A stretch of DNA of 33,273 nucleotides from Chloroflexota bacterium (GTDB lineage: Bacteria > Chloroflexota > Dehalococcoidia > Lucifugimonadales > JADFKI01): positions 1-33,273 of the forward strand of contig JADFKI010000004.1 in assembly GCA_022565015.1 (NCBI GenBank), read 5' to 3'. Below, piece after piece: positions 14,519 to 22,141 of this stretch. The notes beneath the pieces were generated by a model. The model did not search any database, was not told where the DNA came from, and was given only the letters and a program-made list of their open reading frames with translations. A program made the position numbers and the translations under genes. Each line of letters begins with the position of its first letter. Positions within the stretch are counted from its first letter, which is position 1.

Positions 14519-15277
14519 CTACCGCTTTACGACTACGGTGTCGCAAATAAGGTCGTGCAGCCCGCGCTTATCTTCCCGAATGGCTATCAAAAGGTGGCCG
14601 GTGAACAGGACCATGGCTGACAAAGTATGCGCGAAATACCGTGCGAACGCTCTTCCGACGCCGACCTTGGAGCCGTCCGGCCTGAGCACATAAAGACCGA
14701 GAACGCGTTTGCCACCGGTCGTAGACCAGACGGCCACCCCGACGGTGACATATAGGACACCCAGGAGAATCGTCGGGAAATTTAGCTGGCTGAGCAAGTC
14801 TTCAGGGGGATCACCATCGAGTCCGAATACAAATAGAGCCACGATAATCCCTCCAGCGATGGAGAGTATGATGAAGTCTATGATCCATGCAGCCAGCCGT
14901 ATCCAGAATCCGGCGGGCTGCCCCGCCTGGGATGCCATCCTTGAACGCGAATAGGATGGTGTCGCAGCAGCGGAATCGTCGAGGGGAAGACCGCAGTCGT
15001 AGCAATATATCGAGCCGGCTTCGTTGCTTGAGTCGCACCGGGGACATGTCGTTGCGACCGAAGGCACTGCGCTGCCGGTCACGGGCTCGTATCTTCTGGA
15101 AGCAGCCTCCTCGATCGAGACCCCAACATTTAGAGACCGACCGCATGAGTGGCAGAAGCTGCTTTCCATCGGATTCACTGCCTGGCAGCTTGCGCATATC
15201 ATCTGTAAAGCGGTTCCGCAGCGGTTGCAAAATGCCGCTCCATCCACTACGTCGCTGTTACAACTCGTACACTGCAT
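14519..15277 (-). CDS. Zinc-ribbon and RDD-domain membrane protein
   Basis: 252-aa protein with a cytoplasmic zinc-ribbon module followed by a membrane domain. Three CxxC pairs occur in the first half: MQCTSCN...FCNRCG, MICASCQ...FCHSCG and TTCPRCD...YCYDCG (about residues 2-100), each a potential zinc finger. The C-terminal RDD domain begins at GFWIRLAAWIIDFIIL and has about three hydrophobic segments, with the GGKRVLGLYVLRPDG motif and a final REDKRGLHDLICDT. RDD proteins include putative transporters, but function here is unknown. ATG 15277 is chosen; TTG 15289 adds four residues, and neither has a strong Shine-Dalgarno. It sits between dapB and asd without an obvious metabolic link and is flanked by repeats. 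Confidence 0.85.
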   Translation of the reverse strand: MQCTSCNSDVVDGAAFCNRCGTALQMICASCQAVNPMESSFCHSCGRSLNVGVSIEEAASRRYEPVTGSAVPSVATTCPRCDSSNEAGSIYCYDCGLPLDDSAAATPSYSRSRMASQAGQPAGFWIRLAAWIIDFIILSIAGGIIVALFVFGLDGDPPEDLLSQLNFPTILLGVLYVTVGVAVWSTTGGKRVLGLYVLRPDGSKVGVGRAFARYFAHTLSAMVLFTGHLLIAIREDKRGLHDLICDTVVVKR

Positions 15278-15342
15278 GTCTTGACTCAAGCGTTAGAGAT
15301 CAAGTTCGAGGTGAGGGTGGCTGACGAGGCGGCCCCTGCCAT

Positions 15343-15440
15343 TGTCATCCTGACCCCGACGCGTCGGGGGAAGAATCTAGCGTGGAGCGGGGGCGGCCAA
15401 GCTCCCTGGATTCTTCGTCGTTACACTTCTCGGAATGACA
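15343..15440. repeat. Long imperfect palindromic repeat (about 100 bp)
   Basis: Outer arms TTGTCATCCTGA and TCGGAATGACA are inverted, as are inner arms GAAGAATCTAGCG and CCTGGATTCTTCG. The left arm contains a perfect CCCCGACGCGTCGGGG palindrome. Its layout resembles non-coding palindromic elements common in genomes of this group (from memory). It lies between dapB and the RDD gene. Confidence 0.7.
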
Positions 15441-15448
15441 TGAGCGCG

Positions 15449-15484
15449 AACCCTATACCCTGAACCCGACATCCCCAGTCCCCT
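15449..15484. repeat. Telomere-like G-rich element, copy B (inverted)
   Basis: The plus strand reads AACCCTATACCCTGAACCCG, then ACATCCCC and AGTCCCC. The minus strand therefore has the G-run pattern GGGTTCAGGGTATAGGG, related to copy A at 14137-14166 but in opposite orientation. It abuts the dapB stop codon and would be G-rich in the dapB mRNA tail. Confidence 0.65.
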
Positions 15485-16273
15485 CTACAGCCCCATGATC
15501 TTGTCGAGGCCGACGGTCAGGCCCGTGCGGTTGACGACCTCTTTCACGGCCATCATGACGCCCGGCATGAAGCTCTCGCGGTTGATGGAGTCGTGACGTA
15601 TCGTAAGGGTCTGGCCCAGCGTGCCGAAGACCAGCTCGTGGTGCGCCACGCGACCCGGCATACGTGCGCTGTGCACGCTCACGCCGTCGTAGACGGCGCC
15701 ACGCGCTCCCACGATGAGCTCTTTTTCGGACTTGGGCGCGATGAACGGTCCCCCCTTGCCCTCGACGGCCGCTCGCGCGATGGCGAGGGCCGTGCCCGAC
15801 GGCGAGTCTATCTTGGCCTCGTGGTGCGTCTCTACGAGGTCGGCGTAGTCGAAGAATCTCGCGGCCTCTTTGGCCAGGTGAATCATCAGGACCGCGCCAA
15901 GGGCGAAGTTGGGCGCGACGATGATGCCCACGGAGTGCTCGTTGGCCAGGCTCTCCGCCTCGGCGATATGCTCTTCGGTCAGGCCCGTCGAGCCCACGAC
16001 GACGTTTACCTTGCGGGCGGCGGCCGTGCGCATGACCGACATCGCGCCCTCGGCATTGGTAAAGTCCACGACGACGTCCGCGCCGTCCAAGACGTCCGCC
16101 AGGGAGCTTGAAATCGGGATCTCGCCGGACCTGTCCGGCAGTGCGATCGAGCCTGCCGTAGCGGCTATGTCCGCGCCCCCGATGGGCTGGAGGCCACGCT
16201 CATTCGTCACGGCGTCCAGGACCTGTTGTCCCATCTTTCCTAATACACCATGCACCACAACGTTAATTGCCAT
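15485..16273 (-). CDS. dapB: 4-hydroxy-tetrahydrodipicolinate reductase
   Basis: 262-aa NAD(P)H-dependent reductase, the step after DapA in diaminopimelate/lysine synthesis. The N-terminal dinucleotide motif reads VHGVLGKMG (7-15), keeping the GxxGxxG spacing, though His-Gly-Val is an unusual opening. The catalytic and substrate-binding region is THHEAKIDSPSGTAL, with His150, His151 and Lys154. VGSTGL and APNFALGAVLM are also typical. ATG 16273 has GGGGAG 6 bases upstream. It follows pnp with a strong terminator between, so it needs a new promoter or read-through. Confidence 0.96.
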   Translation of the reverse strand: MAINVVVHGVLGKMGQQVLDAVTNERGLQPIGGADIAATAGSIALPDRSGEIPISSSLADVLDGADVVVDFTNAEGAMSVMRTAAARKVNVVVGSTGLTEEHIAEAESLANEHSVGIIVAPNFALGAVLMIHLAKEAARFFDYADLVETHHEAKIDSPSGTALAIARAAVEGKGGPFIAPKSEKELIVGARGAVYDGVSVHSARMPGRVAHHELVFGTLGQTLTIRHDSINRESFMPGVMMAVKEVVNRTGLTVGLDKIMGL

Positions 16274-16312
16274 GATTCGCTCCCCAGGACAGTCTTGGGC
16301 ACAATATACTAT

Positions 16313-16351
16313 AAAAAAGAAGGCCCCGCCTCTTCCAGTTGCGGGGCCTTC
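16313..16351 (-). terminator. Rho-independent terminator of pnp
   Basis: The minus strand reads GAAGGCCCCGC, an 11-base loop and GCGGGGCCTTC, a perfect 11-bp stem, followed by TTTTTT (A run at 16313-16318 on the plus strand). It lies 24 bases after the pnp stop and just upstream of dapB. Confidence 0.95.
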
Positions 16352-16375
16352 TTATATTCTGCCGGCTAATGGGTG

Positions 16376-18697
16376 TTACGGGCTTCTTCGCGGAGGACCT
16401 TGGGGGCGACCACCTCTGTCTCCGCCTCCACCGGGGCGGCCGCCTCGGTATCCGCCGGGACCGGTCCTGCCACCTCCACCGCCTGGACGTCCGCCGCCGG
16501 GGCGACCTCCACCCTGCCTTCCGCCCTCACGACGATATCCGCCGCTGTCGGAGCCGGCCCGTGCGGGCTCTCTCTCCGAATCGCCCGAATCGCCGTCTTG
16601 ATTGTCTTGCTTGTCATCACTGTCTTCCATGAGCGCCCTGCGTGACAGGTTCACGCGACCCATATGGTCGATCTCCTTGACGATGACGGTCACTTCCTCG
16701 CCGATCTCGACGACATCCCGGACGCTGGGCACGTGGTAGTTCGCCAGCTCGCTGATATGGACGAGCCCGTCTCGCCCGGGAAGTAGCTCGACAAAGGCGC
16801 CGAAGTCCATGATGCGGGCGACCTTGCCGGTGTAGATGTCGCCGACCTTGATCTCGCGAGTGAGGTCCTCGACCATCTTGATGGCTGCCTGGGCCGCCTC
16901 CCCGTCTGGGGAGCCGATCAGCACGGTGCCGTCGTCCTGTATGTCCACGGTAGCGCCCGTCTGCTCCACGATGCCCCTTATGGTCTTGCCGCCGGGGCCA
17001 ATCACGACGCCTATCTTCTCGACAGGCACGCTGATCTTCATCATCCTGGGTGCGAAGGGACTCAGCTCCTCACGCGCCTCGCCGAGGGTCTCTCGAATCT
17101 TGCCTAGAATGAAGAGCCTGGCCTCCTTGGCCTGGTCGAGCGCATCGCGGACCATATCTAGGTTGATGCTCTTGACCTTGATATCCAGCTGAATGGCCGT
17201 TATCCCGTCCTTGGTACCGGCGACCTTGAAGTCCATGTCGCCTATGTGGTCCTCCATGCCCTGGATGTCCGTGATGGTGGCGTATTCGCCGTTGTCGCCC
17301 GTCACGAGGCCGACGGATATGCCCGCCACCGGCGTCTTGATCGGAACGCCCGCGTCCATCAGCGCCAACGTTGCCGCACAGACGCTTGCCATGCTGGTGC
17401 TTCCGTTGGAGCTCAGGGCCTCGCAGACTACCCGTATCGTGTAGGGGAAGTCGTCATCAGACGGCAGCACCGGGGCCAACGCACGCTCCGCCAGCGCCCC
17501 GTGGCCTATCTCTCGACGGCCGGGAGAGCCCACACGCCGGGCCTCGCCTACCGAGTAGGGCGGGAAGTTGTAGTGGAGCATGAAGGGCTTTCTATCTTCG
17601 GGCGTCAGATTGTCCATCCTCTGAGCGTCGCCCACGGAGCCGAGGGTCGCCACGCCCAGGATCTGGGTCTCACCCCTGGTGAACAGTCCGCTGCCGTGTG
17701 TCCTGGGCAGCAGGCCTACCTCCGATGTTATGGGCCGAATTTCCTTTTGGCCTCTGCCGTCCGGGCGCTTGCCGTGACCGAGCACGGCGACCTTGAAGGC
17801 CTTTTCCAACTGCACATCGAAGGCCTCGCCCACGGCCTTCGCTTCGTAGTCTTCGCTTAGTGTCTCGGCCAGCTCGGACTTGATGGCGTCGAGGCGGTCG
17901 CCCAGGTCCGTCTTTCCGTCTGAGGCTTCGAAGGCCTCGTTTAGCCGGTCGCCGAGAAGGGGCGGCAGGCGGTCGTCGAGCTCTTCGGGATACGACATGT
18001 ACTTCCATGTCTCGTTTGCCGGCTTGCCCACCCGGCGGACGATGTCGTCCTGGAAATCAATTACCCCGAGGTTTACCTCGTGGGCCTTCGCAACGGCATC
18101 TAGCACGACGCTCTCATTTACCTCTTTTGCGCCCGCTTCCATCATGATCACGCCGGCCCTGGAGCTGGCCACGATGATATCAAGGGCGCTTTCCTTGAGC
18201 TGTTCGTACGTAGGGTTAACGACCAGCTGGTCATCGATAAAACCCATTCGCGTGGCCGATATGGGCCCCTCGAAGGGTATGTCGGATATGGAGAGCGCCG
18301 CGGAAGCTGCGATGATGGCCAACGTCTCGTAGGGAGTCTCCAGGTCGATGGACAGGGGTGTGATTATGACCTGGGTCTCGTTGCGGAAGCCCTTGGGGAA
18401 TAGGGGCCGTATCGGCCGGTCAGTGAGCCGGGCCATGAGCAAGCCGTGGGTGCTGGGCCTGCCCTCTCTTCTAAAGAAGCTGCCTGGGACCTTGCCCCTG
18501 GCGTAAAGACGCTCCTCGATGTCGATGGTGAGGGGGAAGAAGTCGATGCCTTCTCTCGGATTGCCCATCGTAGCCGTGGCTAGAAATACGTTATCTCCGT
18601 AGCGCAGCAGCACGGAGCCGTTGGCCTGTTGAGCGAGCTTTCCCGTCTCAATAACGAGCGTGTTCGTATCTATGGTGTGTTGAAATGATTCGTGCAT
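16376..18697 (-). CDS. pnp: Polyribonucleotide nucleotidyltransferase (PNPase)
   Basis: 773-aa phosphorolytic 3'-5' exoribonuclease. Domains in order are RNase PH 1 (about 10-220), a helical linker, and RNase PH 2 (about 310-540) with GRGQKEIRPI and the catalytic Asp cluster in EDHIGDMDFKVAGTKDG. These are followed by KH (about 555-610, VGVVIGPGGKTIRG-like core) and S1 (about 620-690, GDIYTGKVARIMDFGAFVELLPG). After the S1 domain is an unusual tail of about 85 residues: an acidic Asp/Ser stretch, then a glycine-arginine run with repeated GGGRPGG units. ATG 18697 fits the family start (ETGKLAQQANGSVLLRYGD near the N-terminus); AGGAGAGG is a rather distant 12 bases upstream. It follows rpsO, the order found in many bacteria. 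Confidence 0.97.
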   Translation of the reverse strand: MHESFQHTIDTNTLVIETGKLAQQANGSVLLRYGDNVFLATATMGNPREGIDFFPLTIDIEERLYARGKVPGSFFRREGRPSTHGLLMARLTDRPIRPLFPKGFRNETQVIITPLSIDLETPYETLAIIAASAALSISDIPFEGPISATRMGFIDDQLVVNPTYEQLKESALDIIVASSRAGVIMMEAGAKEVNESVVLDAVAKAHEVNLGVIDFQDDIVRRVGKPANETWKYMSYPEELDDRLPPLLGDRLNEAFEASDGKTDLGDRLDAIKSELAETLSEDYEAKAVGEAFDVQLEKAFKVAVLGHGKRPDGRGQKEIRPITSEVGLLPRTHGSGLFTRGETQILGVATLGSVGDAQRMDNLTPEDRKPFMLHYNFPPYSVGEARRVGSPGRREIGHGALAERALAPVLPSDDDFPYTIRVVCEALSSNGSTSMASVCAATLALMDAGVPIKTPVAGISVGLVTGDNGEYATITDIQGMEDHIGDMDFKVAGTKDGITAIQLDIKVKSINLDMVRDALDQAKEARLFILGKIRETLGEAREELSPFAPRMMKISVPVEKIGVVIGPGGKTIRGIVEQTGATVDIQDDGTVLIGSPDGEAAQAAIKMVEDLTREIKVGDIYTGKVARIMDFGAFVELLPGRDGLVHISELANYHVPSVRDVVEIGEEVTVIVKEIDHMGRVNLSRRALMEDSDDKQDNQDGDSGDSEREPARAGSDSGGYRREGGRQGGGRPGGGRPGGGGGRTGPGGYRGGRPGGGGDRGGRPQGPPRRSP

Positions 18698-18730
18698 GGG
18701 TGTGGTATACCTCTCCTAGGGGAAACCAGT

Positions 18731-18767
18731 TGAAAGAAAAATAGCCCCGAAAGCCTTTCGGAGCTAT
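18731..18767 (-). terminator. Terminator/hairpin between rpsO and pnp
   Basis: The minus strand reads ATAGCTCCGAA, a short loop and TTCGGGGCTAT, an 11-bp stem with one G-T pair, followed by TTTTCTTTC. The rpsO stop codon TAG lies inside the stem. By position it may partly end rpsO transcripts and could be an RNase III-type processing site controlling pnp, as known in E. coli; that role is inference. Confidence 0.82.
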
Positions 18768-19027
18768 CTCCTTAGTCCAAGCCTTGCGATAAGTGTCCTA
18801 TATCGCCCTACGTCTTCCCCGTTGAGGTATCTGAGCAACCTACGGCGGCGACCTACTAGCTTTAGGAGACCTCGACGAGTGGACTCGTCATGTTTGTGTT
18901 CTCGAAGATGACCGGTTAGGTGTGAGATTCGACTCGTCAGCACCGCCACCTGTACTTCCGCGGAGCCAGTGTCATTTTCACTGTTCGCGTACTCGGCCAT
19001 AACGGCCTGTTTTTCGGTTTTGTCCAC
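18764..19027 (-). CDS. rpsO: 30S ribosomal protein S15
   Basis: 87-aa S15 of normal length. It binds 16S rRNA in the central domain of the small subunit. Family signatures are present: TGSAEVQVAVLTSRISHLTGHLREHKHD, followed by S/TRRGLLKLVGRRRRLLRYL. The start is GTG 19027 with AGGAG 6 bases upstream. It is the first gene of the minus-strand rpsO - pnp unit, with a promoter at 19073-19102. Confidence 0.98.
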   Translation of the reverse strand: MDKTEKQAVMAEYANSENDTGSAEVQVAVLTSRISHLTGHLREHKHDESTRRGLLKLVGRRRRLLRYLNGEDVGRYRTLIARLGLRR

Positions 19028-19315
19028 TCCCGTCTCCTGGGTTCCCTTACTTCTTGATTTTTTATCCCTTTCAGTGTAGCACGGGCCGCCAAACTACCGC
19101 AACGAATATTTGGGCGCGGTTCCGGCTGCTTTGGAGGGAGTGGCGCTGTAGCTCCTAGGGCAGCTAAATGGTCTTGGACGAGAGCCTGCTTTCGTGCGCT
19201 GCCGTGGATTTCGAGGCGTGACGGGAGGGTTCATCCACTCATCATCTCGGTGCATCTGCACAGATTAACCCGCTCGGACCGCCCCAGCCTTGCACATATT
19301 CAAAGTTGAATGCTG
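19028..19315. other. Intergenic region upstream of rpsO
   Basis: Nearly 300 bases holding the rpsO promoter and leader. The stretch from 19103 to 19315 shows no gene, repeat or terminator that I can support. Confidence 0.5.
19073..19102 (-). promoter_or_regulatory. Promoter of rpsO
   Basis: The minus strand reads TTGCGG (19097-19102), an 18-base spacer and TACACT (19073-19078) with an extended TG (19080-19081). The predicted start is about 40 bases before the GTG of rpsO. Confidence 0.5.
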
Positions 19316-20416
19316 TCACAGCTTGGGAAGCTCGTCGGCCGTGTAGAAGGTCGAGCGGAACACGGCGTTTGCGACTATGCCGTCGGGACGCGCATCGAAG
19401 TACGGACTGATGTATTCCCACACCACCTCACCCTCGGGCGTTACCTGGAAGATGCGGCCGAAGTTGCCCTCCGTTATCAGCGTGTTGCCGTTGGGAAGCC
19501 TGCGGGCCCCGGAAATATACGGGCTGAAGAAGTTGAAGGGCGGGGAGTCGTGGTACTCCCACACGATATCGTTTGTCGCGGGGTCTATCTCTATGACTCG
19601 CGACGCGGGGGCCGCCAGGTAGCTGTCGTGTCTATGCGAGCCGTTGTCGAAGACGAGGACGTTGCCGTTTGGAAGCAGATTAGGGTCGTGCTGCTGAGAC
19701 AGCACGTCGTAGCCTAGCTTCCACTCGAAGGCGCCGCTCCGCTTGTCTATGATGCCGATGGTGGATATGTTGCGAAAGCTTACGAGGACCTTGTCGTCGG
19801 GCAGGGGCGCGACGGTGTTTGCATGGCTCCACTCGTGGCGCGGGTCGTTATACGTGATGACGTCCGTCTCCGGGTCCAGGTGCTCGTATGCGTGCCACTC
19901 CCATATCTTGTCGCCGCCGGAATCGACTTCGACGATGACGTCCGCCCACATGCCCTCGGCGCCGGTACCCGGCACGCCGCCCTTTACCCGGGCCGCCAAG
20001 TCATCCGGCATGCGCTCGGCGGTCAGGTAGACGGCCCCGCCTGATTCGGTGCGTCGCGCGTCGTGGTGGTGCCACTTGTCCTCGTGCCGCCAGACGACAT
20101 TGCCGTCCCAGTCCACCTCCATCATGACGCCGCCCTTGAACATCTTCCACAGCCCGAAGATGTCCCACGTATCGTCGTGCTCGATCTTGCCCAGGTAGAA
20201 GAGGTTGCCGTTGGGCAGCAGGTATCCGTAGAGGCCCGGAGGGTAGGGCAGCTCCCAGCGATGGATTTCTTCCCCCTTCATATCCAAGAGGATGGGGGTG
20301 CCGCTGCCGTACATGGGCGTGTAAAGGACGAAGCCGGGACAGGCCTTCTCGGGATCGTACGCCGTCAGGCCGGTCTTCGCCATGCGACGCCGCGTTATCT
20401 GATCGATCTGGGTCAT
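19316..20416 (-). CDS. Arylsulfotransferase (ASST) family protein
   Basis: 366-aa protein with repeated beta-propeller blades of the arylsulfotransferase family. The recurring LPNGN motif appears at YLLPNGNLFYL, NLLPNGNVLVFDNG and RRLPNGNTLITEG, each followed by a GxVVWEY-type strand (DGNVVWRH, NDIVWEYH, GEVVWEY). Conserved His-bearing motifs are KWHHHDARRTESGG, WSHANTV and QQHDPN. Known family members move sulfate between phenolic compounds, but most are uncharacterised. No signal peptide is visible, unlike periplasmic ASST of enterobacteria, so this may act in the cytoplasm or have lost the classical activity. ATG 20416 has AGGAG 9 bases upstream. It appears to be a stand-alone gene. Confidence 0.85.
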   Translation of the reverse strand: MTQIDQITRRRMAKTGLTAYDPEKACPGFVLYTPMYGSGTPILLDMKGEEIHRWELPYPPGLYGYLLPNGNLFYLGKIEHDDTWDIFGLWKMFKGGVMMEVDWDGNVVWRHEDKWHHHDARRTESGGAVYLTAERMPDDLAARVKGGVPGTGAEGMWADVIVEVDSGGDKIWEWHAYEHLDPETDVITYNDPRHEWSHANTVAPLPDDKVLVSFRNISTIGIIDKRSGAFEWKLGYDVLSQQHDPNLLPNGNVLVFDNGSHRHDSYLAAPASRVIEIDPATNDIVWEYHDSPPFNFFSPYISGARRLPNGNTLITEGNFGRIFQVTPEGEVVWEYISPYFDARPDGIVANAVFRSTFYTADELPKL

Positions 20417-20575
20417 GTGTGAGTTCTCCTGCCCGTAACGGACATGATTCGGCTACCTCTTTATGCTGCGGATAATCTTTAATGCCATCGACTGCTGCTC
20501 TTCGCGATGATCGTGCCCTGTCCCAGGGTATGCCTAAGTTTCCTGGCCGGGTATCGCGTCATCAAAAGGGCCAAC

Positions 20576-20959
20576 CTAAGCGGCTGTCGAATCTCCCGCG
20601 CCAAGACAGAACTCGTTGCCCTCAACGTCTCGCAGGACGACATTGCGGTATCGAGCGGCAATTTCAGGTGGAAACTCCTCTTCCCAGGCTAAGGTCGCGC
20701 CAAGGACTTGCAGGCGCGCGATCTCGGTGTCAAGCTCGTCTAGCGCGTCGACTGCGCAGCCCAAGTGGAGCCGGTTCTTGGTGATCTTTCTCTCAGGAAC
20801 TCGAATGAACTCCAGATATGGTCCGCCTGATGGTGGGCGGCAGGTCGCTCCATTACCACTTCCGCTAACCGTGACTCCACCCCACCGCAGAGCTTCGTTC
20901 CAGAAGTGCGCCACGGCTGCTGGGTCGGCGCAGTCAACTGTTACGCAGGTGATGTGCAT
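20576..20959 (-). CDS. VOC/glyoxalase-like family protein
   Basis: 127-aa protein of the vicinal oxygen chelate superfamily with the two beta-alpha-beta modules expected. Likely metal or substrate residues are His2 (MHITCVTVDC), Glu in YLEFIRVPE, His in NRLHLGCAVD and Glu in EGNEFCLGAGD. Members include glyoxalases, dioxygenases and resistance proteins; many short ones such as this are uncharacterised. ATG 20959 has GGGGGA 4 bases upstream; GTG 20971 would add four residues but has no site. The neighbours do not suggest a pathway. Confidence 0.85.
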   Translation of the reverse strand: MHITCVTVDCADPAAVAHFWNEALRWGGVTVSGSGNGATCRPPSGGPYLEFIRVPERKITKNRLHLGCAVDALDELDTEIARLQVLGATLAWEEEFPPEIAARYRNVVLRDVEGNEFCLGAGDSTAA

Positions 20960-21146
20960 GAAATCCCCCACTAGTCTTAGGTCAAGCCCGCGCTAAGAAC
21001 AGACATCGGGTGCCTGTGGCCCGCTGCGTCCCACGCCACAGCCGGCGGCCGCAACAGTCCCTACGTCTACGAGCGGACCAAATACACCTACCCGGAACAG
21101 AGACGTGGCGGGCACCTTCACCGGCCCACGAGAATGAATCTATCCA

Positions 21147-22061
21147 TCAGAGCTCGGCGAAGAAGCCGTTGACGGCGGCCAGGAAGCCCGACGGGTTGTC
21201 TCCCATGACTAGATGCCCTGCCTTCTCCACCGTCACCAGGCGTCCGTTGGGAATGCGCTCGTGCATCTCGTTGGCCGTCTCCAGGGCGATAACGTCGCTG
21301 TTTTCGCCGCGGACGACCATCGTGGGGCACTGCAGGCTCTCGATGTATCCCCATAGACGTTTGGTCATCTCTGGGTCGCCGCCCATCCTGCGGTCCGGCG
21401 AGCGAAGAATCTTGTCGTACTTCCAGGTCCACTTGCCGCTGGGAAGCTGCTTGAGGTTGTGCAGCAGGCTGCCTCGGACCTGCTCGGCGGCGCGTCTGGG
21501 GTTGAACTTGAGCACCCGGTTAACGAAGTCCTCCACCGAGTCCAGCTCGTCCTCCTGGGTCACGAAGCTGCGGATGTTGTTCGAGCCCGCCCTCTGGTTC
21601 TCGGGTCCCGCGTCGACGATGACGAGCGCCTTCACCTGCTCGGGGTTGTTGGCCGTGTAGGTGAACGAGTTCCGTCCTCCCATGGAGAGGCCCATCAGCT
21701 TGAATTGGCTTAAGCCAAGCTCCCCGACTATCGCAGCGATATCCTTCTGCTGCGTTTCCGGGGTGTAATCGCCGTCGGGCGCCCAGTCCGAGTCCCCGTG
21801 GCCCCGCTGGTCGAGGGCGATGACCCGGTAGCGGTCGCAGAGCGAAAGCGCCACGAAGTCCCACGAGTGGCAGGTCTGGGCAAAGCCGTGGAGCAGCATC
21901 AGGGGTGGGTTCGACGGGTCGCCCCACTCCAGGTAATGGAATCTCATGCCGTTGGCGTCTACATACTTGTCCTGGGGCACGGCCTTGTCTTCGAACGGCA
22001 CGCCCATGGCCCTGGCCGCGTCGTAAAGAGAGAGGCCCTTCCCGCTAGCTTCAGTTGTCAA
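21147..22061 (-). CDS. Alpha/beta hydrolase
   Basis: 304-aa alpha/beta-hydrolase fold protein. The oxyanion HGF motif is in LMLLHGFAQTCHSWD, DQRGHGDSD precedes the helix bundle, nucleophile Ser126 is in GLSMGG, and the catalytic His is in KAGHLVMGDNP. A probable acidic residue lies near VVRGENSDVIA. The substrate (ester, lactone or C-C bond) cannot be told. TTG 22061 is chosen because GGAGGA lies 7 bases upstream; the frame extends to 22100 without a better start. The about 40-residue N-terminal extension before the first strand is slightly long for the family. It lies 80 bases downstream of the amidase gene and may be co-transcribed with it. Confidence 0.9.
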   Translation of the reverse strand: MTTEASGKGLSLYDAARAMGVPFEDKAVPQDKYVDANGMRFHYLEWGDPSNPPLMLLHGFAQTCHSWDFVALSLCDRYRVIALDQRGHGDSDWAPDGDYTPETQQKDIAAIVGELGLSQFKLMGLSMGGRNSFTYTANNPEQVKALVIVDAGPENQRAGSNNIRSFVTQEDELDSVEDFVNRVLKFNPRRAAEQVRGSLLHNLKQLPSGKWTWKYDKILRSPDRRMGGDPEMTKRLWGYIESLQCPTMVVRGENSDVIALETANEMHERIPNGRLVTVEKAGHLVMGDNPSGFLAAVNGFFAEL

Positions 22062-22141
22062 GTCCGACTCCTCCGTGGATATTATGCGCCCGGCCAGCAA
22101 CCGCCCGGCGCGCCTGCATCATATCCCACGCGTCAAGTAGG

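Noticed and set aside
14122..16312. Lysine riboswitch before dapB or asd
   Set aside because: The leaders (about 40 and 80 bases) are too short for the L-box, and no conserved core was seen.
16366..16645. Pro- or Ala-rich overlapping frames on both strands
   Set aside because: They are alternative readings of the Gly/Arg-repeat tail of pnp.
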